From Thermodesulfobium acidiphilum (GTDB lineage Bacteria; Thermodesulfobiota; Thermodesulfobiia; Thermodesulfobiales; Thermodesulfobiaceae), in contig NZ_CP020921.1 in assembly GCF_003057965.1 (NCBI RefSeq), positions 684,501 to 748,500 of the forward strand: a DNA stretch of 64,000 bases, written 5' to 3'. A model generated the notes under the pieces. The model was not told where the DNA came from and searched no databases. It saw nothing but the letters and a program-made list of their open reading frames with translations. The position numbers and the translations under genes are program-made. Below are positions 1 through 9,304 of this stretch, one piece after another (the first letter of the stretch is position 1; every line of letters starts with the position of its first letter).

Positions 1-1
1 T

Positions 2-949
2 GCAATGGAGTATGATAAGAATTCAAATCTCCCCACTTATAGACTTTTGTGGAATTCTGTAGGCAATAGTCATGCTTTAGATGTAGCAAAGAAAATGGGT
101 TTACCTTCGGAAATTATTTCTGATGCAAAAAAATATCTTCTTAGCGATCAGGTTTATAATGAAATGATAAAGTTGAGCGAACTTACAGAATTTTATTACA
201 AAAAAATTGAAGATTTGAACGATAAAGAAAGATCTTTAGAGAAAGAAAAAAATTTTTTAGAGAAGAAATTTAATCAACTTGAAAGTGCTATGAAAGAGCA
301 GTATGAAGAAAAGATATCTCAATTGAATAAAATTTTGTCTTCTGTAGATTTGGTTGCTAAAGAATTGAAAAGAAATTTGAATCAACCAAAAAAAGATTTA
401 GTGCTAGAAAGTTTAAAGAAATGGGAAGAATTGAGTAGCCTAATTAATGATGAAATTTTAAAAAAGGGAGAGAATCCTAAAGATAATATAGAGATAAATA
501 TTGGCGATTATGTTAATATATCAACAATGAATATATCAGGAAGGGTAGTAAAAAAACAAGGAAGAAGGAGTTTAGTACAAACAGAAAAATCTAAAATCTG
601 GATTAATAATTCTTTGTTAACTTTTGAGAGGGATGAGTCTGATAAAAAGCTTGAAAGAGAACGTATTAATACTTTTAATGTCTTGAATAACTTGAAGAGT
701 GTTGGTTCTAATTTTGAGATTAGTGTTAGAGGCTTGAGGGCTGAAGAAGCAATACAAAAGGTTGAAAAATTTATAGATAAATCATTGATTTCCAATATTC
801 CTTATGTGAGAATTGTACATGGCAAAGGAGAAGGCATATTAAGAAAAATTATTCATGAAATATTGGAAAAACATCCACAAGTTAAAAGTTTTAACTTAGC
901 CGATCCTCATGAAGGAGGTGCAGGAGTTACAATTGTGCATTTTAAATAA
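2..949 (+). CDS. mutS2: MutS2 C-terminal part with Smr domain (5' end outside window)
   Basis: This is the C-terminal third of the MutS2 ATPase family, which acts on branched DNA or on collided ribosomes. The reading frame is already open at base 2, and the first residues (A-M-E-Y-D, then PTYRLLW and SHALDVAKKMGLP) match the family's conserved region just after the ATPase core, so the ATG at 5 is internal and the gene starts upstream of the window. A long charged coiled coil occupies about residues 55-130. The last 75 or so residues are an Smr nuclease-like domain with VRGLRAEEA and the VHGKGEGILR motif. The ATPase core is not visible. It is followed directly by a secreted-protein gene whose ribosome-binding site lies inside the mutS2 3' end. 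Confidence 0.93.
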   Translation, partial: AMEYDKNSNLPTYRLLWNSVGNSHALDVAKKMGLPSEIISDAKKYLLSDQVYNEMIKLSELTEFYYKKIEDLNDKERSLEKEKNFLEKKFNQLESAMKEQYEEKISQLNKILSSVDLVAKELKRNLNQPKKDLVLESLKKWEELSSLINDEILKKGENPKDNIEINIGDYVNISTMNISGRVVKKQGRRSLVQTEKSKIWINNSLLTFERDESDKKLERERINTFNVLNNLKSVGSNFEISVRGLRAEEAIQKVEKFIDKSLISNIPYVRIVHGKGEGILRKIIHEILEKHPQVKSFNLADPHEGGAGVTIVHFK

Positions 950-1571
950 ATTATTTTTTAGAAAAATCTATATTTTGTTGTTTTTATTTCTTATAATAAT
1001 ACCAACAAGTGCTTTTGCTGATGATTTAATATTCACGCCTTCTCCTTGGCAGCTGGCAAAGCTTCCTTTGAATAGCAGTCTTAACCTGGACTTTTCTTCT
1101 GGTGAATTTATTCCAGGCCAGCAAAACTCAATACAAAGAGTTTCAATTATTGTATTGAGCAATGATAATCCATTCTGGGATTCGGATAAGGCAGCTGTTT
1201 ATCTTACAGAGGGTGAAAAAGAAAGATATTATTCTCCAATTCCTGGTAACTTTTTTGGTCCCCCAGAATCAAGATGGTTTTTTATTACCTTTTCAAGGTT
1301 GGCTTCATTTAGTAGTTGTACCGTGAAAGTAATTTTGAAGGGCGCAATTGTGCCAACGGCTAATCTATATTTTTATACTAGCAATGGAATTTATAAAAAT
1401 ACAAAAATAGGTTTTGGATATTATGACACTGTTAGCTATACTTTTAAATTAGGGCAGCCAGGGGATAGTATTACTTTAGTAATTTTGAATTCACCATCAG
1501 ATTCAGGTCCTAATATGGTATCTAACTGGAGATCTTTGGATTATAAAATAGAAGTTTCAGGAAATCCCTAG
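933..1571 (+). CDS. Hypothetical secreted protein
   Basis: A protein of about 212 residues with an N-terminal signal peptide: a basic start (NKLFFRK), a hydrophobic run and a cleavage-like TSAFA before DDLIF. The rest has beta-rich, Gly/Pro/Ser-containing composition and no family I recognise. An ATG at 909 is in frame, but it would place a non-signal stretch in front of the signal peptide. A TTG at 933 lies 6 bases after a GGAG (923-926) inside the mutS2 tail, so I chose 933; the gene overlaps mutS2 by 17 bases. It probably acts in the cell envelope or outside the cell. Function unknown. Confidence 0.7.
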   Translation: MCILNKLFFRKIYILLFLFLIIIPTSAFADDLIFTPSPWQLAKLPLNSSLNLDFSSGEFIPGQQNSIQRVSIIVLSNDNPFWDSDKAAVYLTEGEKERYYSPIPGNFFGPPESRWFFITFSRLASFSSCTVKVILKGAIVPTANLYFYTSNGIYKNTKIGFGYYDTVSYTFKLGQPGDSITLVILNSPSDSGPNMVSNWRSLDYKIEVSGNP

Positions 1572-1631
1572 TGTTTACAATATTCATTCTAGTAACTATA
1601 ATACATAGGAATTTTAGTACAGGAGGGTCAT

Positions 1632-2111
1632 ATGAAAGAAATAATTAATTTGACTCAAGAAGGTTACGATAGATTAAAAAACGAACTCGAATATCTTAGG
1701 GATGTTAAATTAAAAGAAATATCTGAAAGGATTCAAGAAGCAAAAGACTTTGCAGAAGATTTTGGTAACCTTGAATATGAAGAGGCAAAGAGCGAACAAG
1801 CTATGGTTCTTGCAAGAATTAATGAATTAGAAGCTCAGCTTTCCAATGCAAGAATAATTGATAAAGATAAAATAGAAATATCAAGAGTTGGCATAGGTTG
1901 TAAAGTCATAGTAAAGGATCTTAACAAAAAAATTATAAAGGAATATACTATTTTAGAACCTATTGAAGCAGATCCTGTAAATGGAAAGATATCCTTTCAA
2001 TCTCCAGTAGGAAAAGCTTTATTTGGGAAACAGGTAGGAGATGAAGTCACTGTTCACACTCCAGGTGGTCAAACAATAAAATTAAAGGTGGTAAGCATTG
2101 AAAGGGCATGA
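1632..2111 (+). CDS. greA: Transcription elongation factor GreA, unusual tip
   Basis: A 159-residue GreA-family factor, of typical length, which enters the RNA polymerase secondary channel to rescue backtracked complexes. The N-terminal coiled coil (about 1-75) is followed by an FKBP-like domain with PVGKALFGKQVGDEV near residue 135 and the C-terminal LKVVSIE strand. A strong AGGAGG ribosome site precedes the ATG. Oddly, the coiled-coil tip, normally GDLSENAEY with two catalytic acidic residues, reads AEDFGNLEY here. The position of E. coli D41 is Glu42 and that of E44 is Gly45, so cleavage-stimulating activity may be altered. The next gene, lysS, overlaps its last 14 bases. Confidence 0.92.
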   Translation: MKEIINLTQEGYDRLKNELEYLRDVKLKEISERIQEAKDFAEDFGNLEYEEAKSEQAMVLARINELEAQLSNARIIDKDKIEISRVGIGCKVIVKDLNKKIIKEYTILEPIEADPVNGKISFQSPVGKALFGKQVGDEVTVHTPGGQTIKLKVVSIERA

Positions 2112-3600
2112 TGAAGAATCTTTTTTAATTGGCAACGACTTAGAAGACGAATGCTATAGGCAAAGACTTGCAAAAATAAATGCACTAAGGGATATGAAAA
2201 TTGACCCATATCCAGTTGAGTCTAATTTTGTTGACTATATTTCAAATATAAAGAATAGATTTGAAGAAAATAAGTTATCTAAAACAGAAGAAGTAATAGT
2301 AGTTGGACGACTCTTTTCTAAAAGGCTTCACGGGAAGATGAGTTTTGCTGATATAATAGATTTTAGTGGGAAAATCCAAATACAATTAAAAAAGGATGTT
2401 TTAGGTGATCAGTATGATCTTTTTAAAAATTATATTGATATAGGAGATTTTGTTCAGGTTTCCGGTAATCTTTTTAGAACTAAAACAGGTGAAATTACTG
2501 TTTTAGTTAAAAAGTTGAAAATATTGTCGAAGTCCTTAAGGACTTTGCCAGAAAAATGGCATGGCTTAAAAAACGTTGAGTTAAGATATAGATTCAGGTA
2601 TTTGGATCTCATATCTAACCCAAAAACAAGAGATGTTTTTGTAAAAAGAAGTAAGATAATAAGTTATATTAGAAAGTTTTTTGAAGAGAGAGGTTTTCTG
2701 GAAGTTGAAACTCCAATGCTACACATAATACCGGGAGGCGCATCTGCAAAACCTTTTGTAACTTATCATAACGTTTTAGAGAAAAATTTGTTTTTGAGAA
2801 TTGCTCCAGAATTATACTTGAAAAGACTCTTGATTGGTAATTTTCATAAAATTTTTGAAATAAATAGATCTTTCAGAAACGAAGGAGTTTCTGTTAAGCA
2901 CAATCCAGAGTTTACAATGTTAGAAGCCTATCAGGCTTATTCTGATTTGAAGGATATGATGTCCCTTGCAGAGGAGCTTTTATCTTATCTTTGTCAAAAC
3001 ATTTTGGGTACTACAGATATTGTTTATCAGGGGAAAACTTACAGTTTTAAGCCCCCTTTGAGAAGACTTGATTTTGACGAATCAATCAAAGAATATGTTG
3101 GATTAACTGAGGATCAGCTAAAAGATAAAGCTTTTTTGCAATCCTTTGTAAAGGATTTAGGATGCCAATTTAGCAAGGAATGGGGGCTTGGAAAATTAAA
3201 ACTTGAAATATTTGAACATCTTGTAGAGAAGAAAATTGAAGAACCTACCTTTGTAATTGGTTATCCGGCAGAAGTTTCTCCACTGGCAAAAAAAGATCCA
3301 TTGAACCCAGAAAAGGCTCACAGATTTGAGCTGATTGTAGCTGGCAGGGAAATAGGAAATGCTCATAGCGAATTAAACGATCCGATTTATCAAAAAAATA
3401 TGTTTTTAGAACAGGCAAGATTGAAAGAAATTGGGGATGAAGAAGCTCAAAGTATGGATGATGATTTTATTTTTGCACTTGAGCATGGCATGCCACCTGC
3501 AGGCGGTCTGGGTTTGGGGATTGATAGAATAGTTATGCTCTTGACCGATTCTCCTTCGATAAGGGATGTTATATTTTTTCCCCATTTAAAACCAAATTAA
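2098..3600 (+). CDS. lysS: Lysyl-tRNA synthetase, class II
   Basis: A 500-residue class II LysRS that charges tRNA-Lys in the cytoplasm. An OB-fold anticodon-binding domain spans about residues 60-165. The catalytic domain shows motif 2 (FRNEGVSVKHNPEFTMLEAY, around 260-280) and motif 3 (GLGIDRIVMLLT) near the C-terminus. The start is a TTG at 2098 inside the end of greA, with AAGGTGG about 7 bases upstream; overlap with greA is 14 bases, suggesting translational coupling. Length is normal for the family. Confidence 0.95.
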   Translation: MKGHDEESFLIGNDLEDECYRQRLAKINALRDMKIDPYPVESNFVDYISNIKNRFEENKLSKTEEVIVVGRLFSKRLHGKMSFADIIDFSGKIQIQLKKDVLGDQYDLFKNYIDIGDFVQVSGNLFRTKTGEITVLVKKLKILSKSLRTLPEKWHGLKNVELRYRFRYLDLISNPKTRDVFVKRSKIISYIRKFFEERGFLEVETPMLHIIPGGASAKPFVTYHNVLEKNLFLRIAPELYLKRLLIGNFHKIFEINRSFRNEGVSVKHNPEFTMLEAYQAYSDLKDMMSLAEELLSYLCQNILGTTDIVYQGKTYSFKPPLRRLDFDESIKEYVGLTEDQLKDKAFLQSFVKDLGCQFSKEWGLGKLKLEIFEHLVEKKIEEPTFVIGYPAEVSPLAKKDPLNPEKAHRFELIVAGREIGNAHSELNDPIYQKNMFLEQARLKEIGDEEAQSMDDDFIFALEHGMPPAGGLGLGIDRIVMLLTDSPSIRDVIFFPHLKPN

Positions 3601-3619
3601 TTATGGAAGGTGAATTTAT

Positions 3620-5188
3620 TTGGGATTTGATGAAACTATTGACGATTTAAGATGTCTTATTGACATCTTACCAGATGATTTTAAGTATCCAATATTAGAG
3701 CTCAAGAATCTAAACGATATTGTAGAAATTGTCCTGGATCTAGGTAGGTATCCTGAAGTAAGATTTTCAGAAGATGCATTTGAAATAACTACTAAACAGG
3801 TAACAAGAGAAGATTTGCAAAACGTGGTAAATAAAGTTGGCGTTTTTTCAGGGGATAATAGGGCAGGTATAGAAAGAACATTGCACAGAATTTCGTGTAT
3901 TAGAAACAGATCTGGAGAGATTGTCGGTCTAACGCTCAGAGTAGGTAGGGCTGTTTTTGGTACTATAGATATAATAAAGGATATAGTAGAAAGCAAAGAA
4001 AATATACTTTTGATGGGTCCACCTGGTATTGGTAAAACTACAAAATTGAGAGAAATTGCCAGGGTTTTGTCTGTAGATATGAAAAGAAGGGTAATTGTAA
4101 TAGATACCTCTAACGAAATAGGTGGAGACGGAGATATACCTCATCCTGCAATAGGAAAATCAAGAAGAATGCAGGTACCAACCCCTGAGAAACAGCATGC
4201 TGTTATGATTGAAGCTGTGGAAAATCACATGCCACAAGTCATTATAGTAGATGAAATAGGCACAGAATTAGAAGCTCAGGCGGCAAGAACTATAGCGGAA
4301 AGAGGAGTTCAACTTATTGCAACTGCTCATGGCAACAGTTTGGTAAATCTAATTATGAATCCAACTTTAAGTGACCTTGTAGGAGGGGTTCAAGTAGTAA
4401 CTTTATCAGATGAAGAAGCTAAGAGAAGAAGAACACAAAAGACAATACAAGAAAGGAAAACCCAACCAACTTTTAATGTAGTTATAGAACTTATAGATAG
4501 GGAAAAGATGGTGATCCACAAAAACGTGGATAAAGTTGTAGATCAGCTATTAAAGGGTGAACAAATAACACCAGAAGTACGTTCAAAATCTAGCAATGGG
4601 GAAATAATAGTTGAAGAACACCGTATGGAGTTAAAAGAGGATAGATTTGAAAACAAAAATTCTTATTATAATAATAATTTTGAAGCAAGAAAGAGTTCTG
4701 AGGTAAACGTTTGTAAAGAATTTTTGAATATATTTTCATTTGGGGTTAGTAAAGATATTTTAGAAAGAGTATCAAAGGAGTTAAGAGTTTCAACAAATAT
4801 AGTAAAGGATTTAAACGTTGCTGATGTTGTTATAACCTTAAAAGGTTTTTTGAAGTCAAGAGGTAAATTCTTTGATGAAGTTGAAGGAAAAAATCTTCCT
4901 GTATACGTTATGAGGAGCAATACCATAACACAAGCGAGAAAGGTTTTGTCGGAGATTGTACAGCTTAAACCAGTTAGTTTTGAAGATATGGATTTTGAAA
5001 AATTTGAAGCTTTAAGGGAAGCGGAAGAAGCTATTAAAAAAGTTTTAAGAGATAAAGTTTCAGTCGAATTAAGTCCCAGAAATGCTTATTTCAGAAGACT
5101 TCAACATCAACTGGTAGAAAAATACAATCTTTTTTCAGAAAGTCTGGATGAAGAACCCAGGAGAAGAGTGAAGATCTTTGCAAAATAA
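3620..5188 (+). CDS. SpoIIIAA/Ycf45-type AAA ATPase with R3H domain
   Basis: A 522-residue protein of the single-stranded nucleic acid-binding R3H/AAA family. The ATPase has Walker A GPPGIGKTTKL (about residue 133) and Walker B VIIVDEIG (about 208), followed by a conserved TAHGNSL sensor region. After a variable linker, the C-terminus carries an R3H domain (LSPRNAYFRRLQHQLVEKY, then EPRRRVKIF). The start is TTG 3620 with GGAAGG 8 bases upstream. It sits between lysS and tmk and overlaps tmk by 11 bases. Family members are widespread in bacteria and plastids; a precise function is not established. Confidence 0.88.
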   Translation: MGFDETIDDLRCLIDILPDDFKYPILELKNLNDIVEIVLDLGRYPEVRFSEDAFEITTKQVTREDLQNVVNKVGVFSGDNRAGIERTLHRISCIRNRSGEIVGLTLRVGRAVFGTIDIIKDIVESKENILLMGPPGIGKTTKLREIARVLSVDMKRRVIVIDTSNEIGGDGDIPHPAIGKSRRMQVPTPEKQHAVMIEAVENHMPQVIIVDEIGTELEAQAARTIAERGVQLIATAHGNSLVNLIMNPTLSDLVGGVQVVTLSDEEAKRRRTQKTIQERKTQPTFNVVIELIDREKMVIHKNVDKVVDQLLKGEQITPEVRSKSSNGEIIVEEHRMELKEDRFENKNSYYNNNFEARKSSEVNVCKEFLNIFSFGVSKDILERVSKELRVSTNIVKDLNVADVVITLKGFLKSRGKFFDEVEGKNLPVYVMRSNTITQARKVLSEIVQLKPVSFEDMDFEKFEALREAEEAIKKVLRDKVSVELSPRNAYFRRLQHQLVEKYNLFSESLDEEPRRRVKIFAK

Positions 5189-5822
5189 TAAAAAGGGTTT
5201 ATTTATTACTTTTGAAGGAATTGAAAAGTGTGGTAAAACTACACAGTCAAGATTGCTCTATGAAAAACTGCTATCCTTGGGAGAAGAAGTAGCATATTTT
5301 AAGGATCCAGGTGTTACAAAAGTGGGAGAGAATTTTAGGGATATTTTGCTATATGGCAAAAATATTTCTGTTGAAACAGAGGTTTTATTATTTGCTGCTT
5401 GTAGGGCTCAGCTGGTAAATGAGTGCATTATTCCAGCGCTAAAGGAAGACAAAATTATTATTTGCGATAGGTTTTCCGACTCTACCTTTGCATATCAAGG
5501 TTATGGAAGAAACGTTAATTTATCATTTTTGGAAAATCTTGATAAATATGCGACAAAAGGGTTAAAGCCTGATGTCACATTTCTCTTTGACTTCTCTTTC
5601 TTTGAAGCAAAGGAGAGGGTTCTGGATAGTAAAGATAGAATGGAAACTGAAAGTGTAGATTTTCATAACAGGGTAAGGATAGGATATCTTATGCTTGCTT
5701 CTATGGAACCTGATAGGTTTTGTATTTTGCATCCAAAATTGAGTAAGGAAAAACTTCATGAAATTATTCTAAAAAAGGTTTTAGAGAGAAAGACTGAAAG
5801 AAGATGTTTGAAAAAAGATTAG
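5178..5822 (+). CDS. tmk: Thymidylate kinase
   Basis: A 214-residue dTMP kinase that makes dTDP for DNA synthesis. The P-loop is FEGIEKCGKTTQS; a DRF/S motif (CDRFSDSTFAYQGYGR) and the RV-D-R-E lid region follow. It starts at a TTG inside the end of the R3H ATPase gene (11-base overlap) and its end overlaps the next gene by 19 bases. The order tmk, holB, ricT is a conserved bacterial arrangement and supports the calls of its two neighbours. Confidence 0.93.
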   Translation: MQNNKKGLFITFEGIEKCGKTTQSRLLYEKLLSLGEEVAYFKDPGVTKVGENFRDILLYGKNISVETEVLLFAACRAQLVNECIIPALKEDKIIICDRFSDSTFAYQGYGRNVNLSFLENLDKYATKGLKPDVTFLFDFSFFEAKERVLDSKDRMETESVDFHNRVRIGYLMLASMEPDRFCILHPKLSKEKLHEIILKKVLERKTERRCLKKD

Positions 5823-6691
5823 AACAATTAGATAGACTTTTCGACAAAGTTAAAGAATTAGAGCTAAAGTCATTTGTAGTATGGGGCCCAAAGGGTTGTT
5901 TTAAAAAACAAATAGTGCTTAGGCTTTTAGAGAAGATTTATGGTTATAAATTTGATTCATTATACGAGAACAAACCAAACTTTTTTTCATTTGTTTTTGG
6001 CAAGCAGGTTGGAAATGAATTATTGTCTGATAGGGAATTTTTAAGAGAAATATTGAACGATGTATTGTGGCAGAAGCGAATTAATAATGAAATTATTACA
6101 GTTTATGTAGAATTTGGAAACGATCCTCAAAGAATGAGAGATATTGTTGAAGTACCAGATTTTTTTTTAAAAATAGTAGAAGAGCCGCCCGAGAATACTT
6201 ATTTTATTTTTTTGTCTGATTTTCAAATCATATCCACTTTACGGTCTCGATGTATTGAGATCTATGCACCTTTGTTTTCTGATGAAGAAAGTGCAGAATT
6301 ACTTGTAAGTTTGGATAAAAACCTTGAAAATGACGAAGAATTTGCGAATTTAGTTTATGGATGTCCTGGATTACTTTCTGATAAAGATGAAGCAACGTTA
6401 AAAGACATAAAAGAAAAAGTTAAATTAATGAAAGGCTTTATTAAATCAGAAAAATTTGGTAATCAAAGCTATCTGTTTGATAATATTTATAAAGATGTAG
6501 AGCCTTATCTTTCTATATTCTTTTTTAAATCACAGTTACTTAACTTATTTAAAAAAAGAGAAATAGATTTTGACAAATATCTAAGTATTTTAAATAGAAT
6601 AAAAATAGCAAATGAATTTTATTTGAACAGAGTTAGTCCTTCATCGATATTTTTGATCACTAATTTTTTGTTGGATTCGAAGGAGATTTGA
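5804..6691 (+). CDS. holB: DNA polymerase III delta'-like subunit
   Basis: A 295-residue protein placed exactly where delta' (clamp-loader subunit) is encoded in many bacteria, between tmk and the PSP1 gene. The sequence is divergent. The P-loop position reads GPKGCFKKQ and lacks the GKT needed for ATP binding, which is acceptable because delta' subunits do not need to bind ATP. The segment VEEPPENTYFIFLSD followed by LRSRCIEIY matches the clamp-loader sensor 1 and SRC region, the strongest family signal. No zinc-binding cysteine cluster is seen, in contrast to many delta' proteins. It is immediately followed by the next gene with no gap. Confidence 0.75.
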   Translation: MFEKRLEQLDRLFDKVKELELKSFVVWGPKGCFKKQIVLRLLEKIYGYKFDSLYENKPNFFSFVFGKQVGNELLSDREFLREILNDVLWQKRINNEIITVYVEFGNDPQRMRDIVEVPDFFLKIVEEPPENTYFIFLSDFQIISTLRSRCIEIYAPLFSDEESAELLVSLDKNLENDEEFANLVYGCPGLLSDKDEATLKDIKEKVKLMKGFIKSEKFGNQSYLFDNIYKDVEPYLSIFFFKSQLLNLFKKREIDFDKYLSILNRIKIANEFYLNRVSPSSIFLITNFLLDSKEI

Positions 6692-7498
6692 ATGAACTAT
6701 TATTATGTTAAGGTATTACCATTAAGGAGATTTGGTTATTTTTCGTCAGAAGAAATATTTTCAAAGGGTGATTGTGTTGTAGTTGAAGGAAATTTTGGAA
6801 TTGAGATGGGAATTGTCGACTCCATTGTTGAAGGAGCTTTTGAAAATATTGAGAAAGTTAAAAGGATTATAAAATTAGCTAGCAAGGAAGATATTAGCGG
6901 AATACAAGAAAGAGAAGAAAAAGCCAAAGAGATTCTTTCTCTTTCAAAGGAGCTTGCGAGAGAACTAAAACTAGAAATGAAATTTCTTAAGGCTGCATAT
7001 AATACTGACGGTTCTAAGGTTACGATTTACTTTACTGCAGATGGAAGAATTGATTTTAGAGAATTAATTAAAGAAATTACAAAAAGGGTAAAAAAAACAA
7101 GGGTTGAACTATTTCAGGTTGGTTCTAGAGATGCAGTAAAGCTACTTGGAGCTATCGGAAGTTGTGGCAGAGAGGTTTGTTGTACTACTTTTTTGGATGA
7201 GATTGATACCATTTCAGTGAAAATGGTTAAGGATCAAGGGCTTCAATTAAACCCTACTAAAATATCTGGCGTATGTGGAAGACTCTTATGTTGTATGGCA
7301 TATGAATATCCCTTTTATGCTTCTTGCAAATCTCGTTTTCCGAACATAGATGATTTAATTAAGACTTCAAGAGGTATTGGAAGAGTTATTGAAAATAGAT
7401 ATCTAAAAGATTCGTTTGTTGTGATGTATGAAGATGGTTTAAAGGAAGAAATTTCTATAGATCAATGGCGCAATAAAAAGGACAATGAAAAGGCGTAG
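6692..7498 (+). CDS. ricT: PSP1-domain protein, RicT/YaaT-like
   Basis: A 268-residue PSP1-domain protein. In Bacillus, YaaT/RicT forms an Fe-S complex with RicA and RicF that influences RNase Y and phosphorelay activity. The diagnostic cysteine motifs are present: GSCGREVCC near residue 153 and GVCGRLLCC near 192. The gene begins one base after holB stops, with GGAGA as ribosome site, and overlaps the M48 peptidase gene by 14 bases. No RicA or RicF homologue is visible in the window. Confidence 0.88.
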   Translation: MNYYYVKVLPLRRFGYFSSEEIFSKGDCVVVEGNFGIEMGIVDSIVEGAFENIEKVKRIIKLASKEDISGIQEREEKAKEILSLSKELARELKLEMKFLKAAYNTDGSKVTIYFTADGRIDFRELIKEITKRVKKTRVELFQVGSRDAVKLLGAIGSCGREVCCTTFLDEIDTISVKMVKDQGLQLNPTKISGVCGRLLCCMAYEYPFYASCKSRFPNIDDLIKTSRGIGRVIENRYLKDSFVVMYEDGLKEEISIDQWRNKKDNEKA

Positions 7499-8222
7499 TT
7501 TCTTAATTATTTTTTTTGGCATAGCTTCTTCTCTGGTTTTTCCTGAGGAAGCAAATGCTTCTTTGATTTCCACACAGGAAGAAATAAAAATTGGGAGGGA
7601 CGCTTCTAAAAGTTTTGAAAAGAAATATGGATTGTACAACGATCAATATTGGAATCAAAAGGTATCTGAAATAGGTTCACGACTTGTAGCTGTTTGCGAT
7701 AGAAAGGATTTGCCATATAGTTTTAAAATTGTTAATATAAACCAAGTAAACGCTGTTTCTTTTCCGGGTGGATTTATTTATGTATATAAGGGATTGTTAA
7801 ACTTTGTTAAATCAGATGATGAGCTTGCATGTGTATTAGGTCACGAAATTGGCCACGTTTGTAGAAGACATGTTGTTAAAAATATTGAAAAAGAATTTTA
7901 TGCGGATTTATTGTTGCAAATTTTTTTTGCGAGAAGTTCTTCTTTAACTAAATATATAGCAAGGCTGACAGAAAACTTAGTGATGCTAGGATATAGTCGC
8001 GAAGAGGAGTATGAGGCAGATCATTATGGGGCGATTTATGCGTATAGGGCTGGGTATAACCCCTGTGCGATGATTACCTTTATGGAAAGGTTGAAAACTT
8101 TGGAAAAAAATAGCTTTGGCAAAGCTTATGAAATTTTTTCTGACCATCCTGCTACAGAAGAGAGGATAAAACGTCTACAGGAATTAGATAAAGAATTAGG
8201 GGTGCAATGCAATGTGGTGTAA
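7485..8222 (+). CDS. M48-family zinc metalloprotease, exported
   Basis: A 245-residue peptidase related to HtpX/BepA-type M48 enzymes. It begins with a signal peptide (MKRRSFLIIFFGIASS, cleavage near ANA). The zinc site is HEIGH (LGHEIGHVCRRH, about residue 119), with the downstream Glu ligand in EEYEADHYGA, and a conserved DHPATEERI motif closes the domain. It likely acts in the periplasm or cell envelope on misfolded proteins. It overlaps the upstream ricT-like gene by 14 bases. Confidence 0.9.
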   Translation: MKRRSFLIIFFGIASSLVFPEEANASLISTQEEIKIGRDASKSFEKKYGLYNDQYWNQKVSEIGSRLVAVCDRKDLPYSFKIVNINQVNAVSFPGGFIYVYKGLLNFVKSDDELACVLGHEIGHVCRRHVVKNIEKEFYADLLLQIFFARSSSLTKYIARLTENLVMLGYSREEEYEADHYGAIYAYRAGYNPCAMITFMERLKTLEKNSFGKAYEIFSDHPATEERIKRLQELDKELGVQCNVV

Positions 8223-8251
8223 ATGAGTTTATTTTCAGGAGGGAAAGAATT

Positions 8252-9304
8252 ATGGATAAGAGTGTAATGGACAAATACGTTTCTAACATTGCATATCATA
8301 TGAAAGATTTTTATAAAGATTTAACCTTTTATAAAGATGGCAAAATAGATTTACCTGAAATAGAGAACTTGATTTTTTTGGGAATTGGTGGATCCGCAAT
8401 TTCTCCAAAAATCTTTACTGAGATTATGAACACTAATAAAAAAGCTTACTTTTTTTCTGCTTTAAGTGGACATGAGATTTTACCAGATCCATCGAAGAGC
8501 TTTGTTATGGCTTTTAGTTACTCCGGAAATACTGTTGAAACGTTAAAAAGTATTGAATTAATTGCAAAAGATGGATTTAAGGGAATTGGGGTTTCATCTG
8601 GTGGCAAGATTGTTGATCTGTGTAAGGATTTGAACTGGCAACATATTTCAGTACCTAAAGATAGAGCTCCAAGAGCTGCTATGCCTTTTACTCTCTCAAT
8701 TTTATTTAAATTAGCCCTTTCCAAGAAATGGACTGAATATAATGAAGGTGATTTCTGGAATGACATAATCGAGTTATCGAATAGTAAAAATAATTTTTTG
8801 CCTGAAGTTGATTTTGAGGATAATATTTCAAAAAGGATTGCGTATAAGCTTTATTCTAAAAAGAATATTATAATTTGGGGAGTGGAATCGATTAGTAAAA
8901 ATATAGCCTATAGGTTTAAATCTCAACTAGAGGAGAATGCAAAACAGCTATCTTATTATTCTTATCTACCAGAAGCTTCACATAATCAAATTGTTCCAAT
9001 CTCACTGGTTAACAATAAAGAAGAGTATATCGTTTTAATATTCAGAATTCCTCAATCTGAATCTATTCTGGTTTCTAATATTATAAGTACTGTTAAAACC
9101 TTTTTAAATTCTGAAGGGGTAGAAGTTTTAGAAATATTTGGTTCTGGAAAAAATCACGTTTTGGCAGGACTTGATCTCATATATTCTACTGATTTTGCGA
9201 GTTATTATCTTGCACTACTTAAAGGGATAGAGCCTGAGCCAATTGAGCCAATTAGCAGAATGAAGGTTATTTTAAATGATAATCTTCGCAAAGTTCTTTT
9301 ATAG
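8252..9304 (+). CDS. SIS-domain phosphoglucose/phosphomannose isomerase
   Basis: A 350-residue protein of the bifunctional phosphoglucose/phosphomannose isomerase family, interconverting aldose and ketose hexose 6-phosphates. The first SIS domain shows GIGGSAISPKIF and the phosphate-binding SYSGNTVETL; PRAAMPF marks the active-site region, and the C-terminus ends with YLALLKGIEPEPIEPISRMK, typical of the family. I chose the ATG at 8252 because AGGAGGGA lies 7 bases upstream; the in-frame ATG at 8207 has no such site. Its 3' end overlaps the convergent endonuclease III gene by 38 bases. Confidence 0.9.
   Translation: MDKSVMDKYVSNIAYHMKDFYKDLTFYKDGKIDLPEIENLIFLGIGGSAISPKIFTEIMNTNKKAYFFSALSGHEILPDPSKSFVMAFSYSGNTVETLKSIELIAKDGFKGIGVSSGGKIVDLCKDLNWQHISVPKDRAPRAAMPFTLSILFKLALSKKWTEYNEGDFWNDIIELSNSKNNFLPEVDFEDNISKRIAYKLYSKKNIIIWGVESISKNIAYRFKSQLEENAKQLSYYSYLPEASHNQIVPISLVNNKEEYIVLIFRIPQSESILVSNIISTVKTFLNSEGVEVLEIFGSGKNHVLAGLDLIYSTDFASYYLALLKGIEPEPIEPISRMKVILNDNLRKVLL

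Noticed and set aside
5804-6691. Loss of function in the holB-like gene because of its broken P-loop
   Set aside because: Delta' subunits do not need ATP binding; the divergent P-loop is not evidence of decay, and the reading frame is intact.
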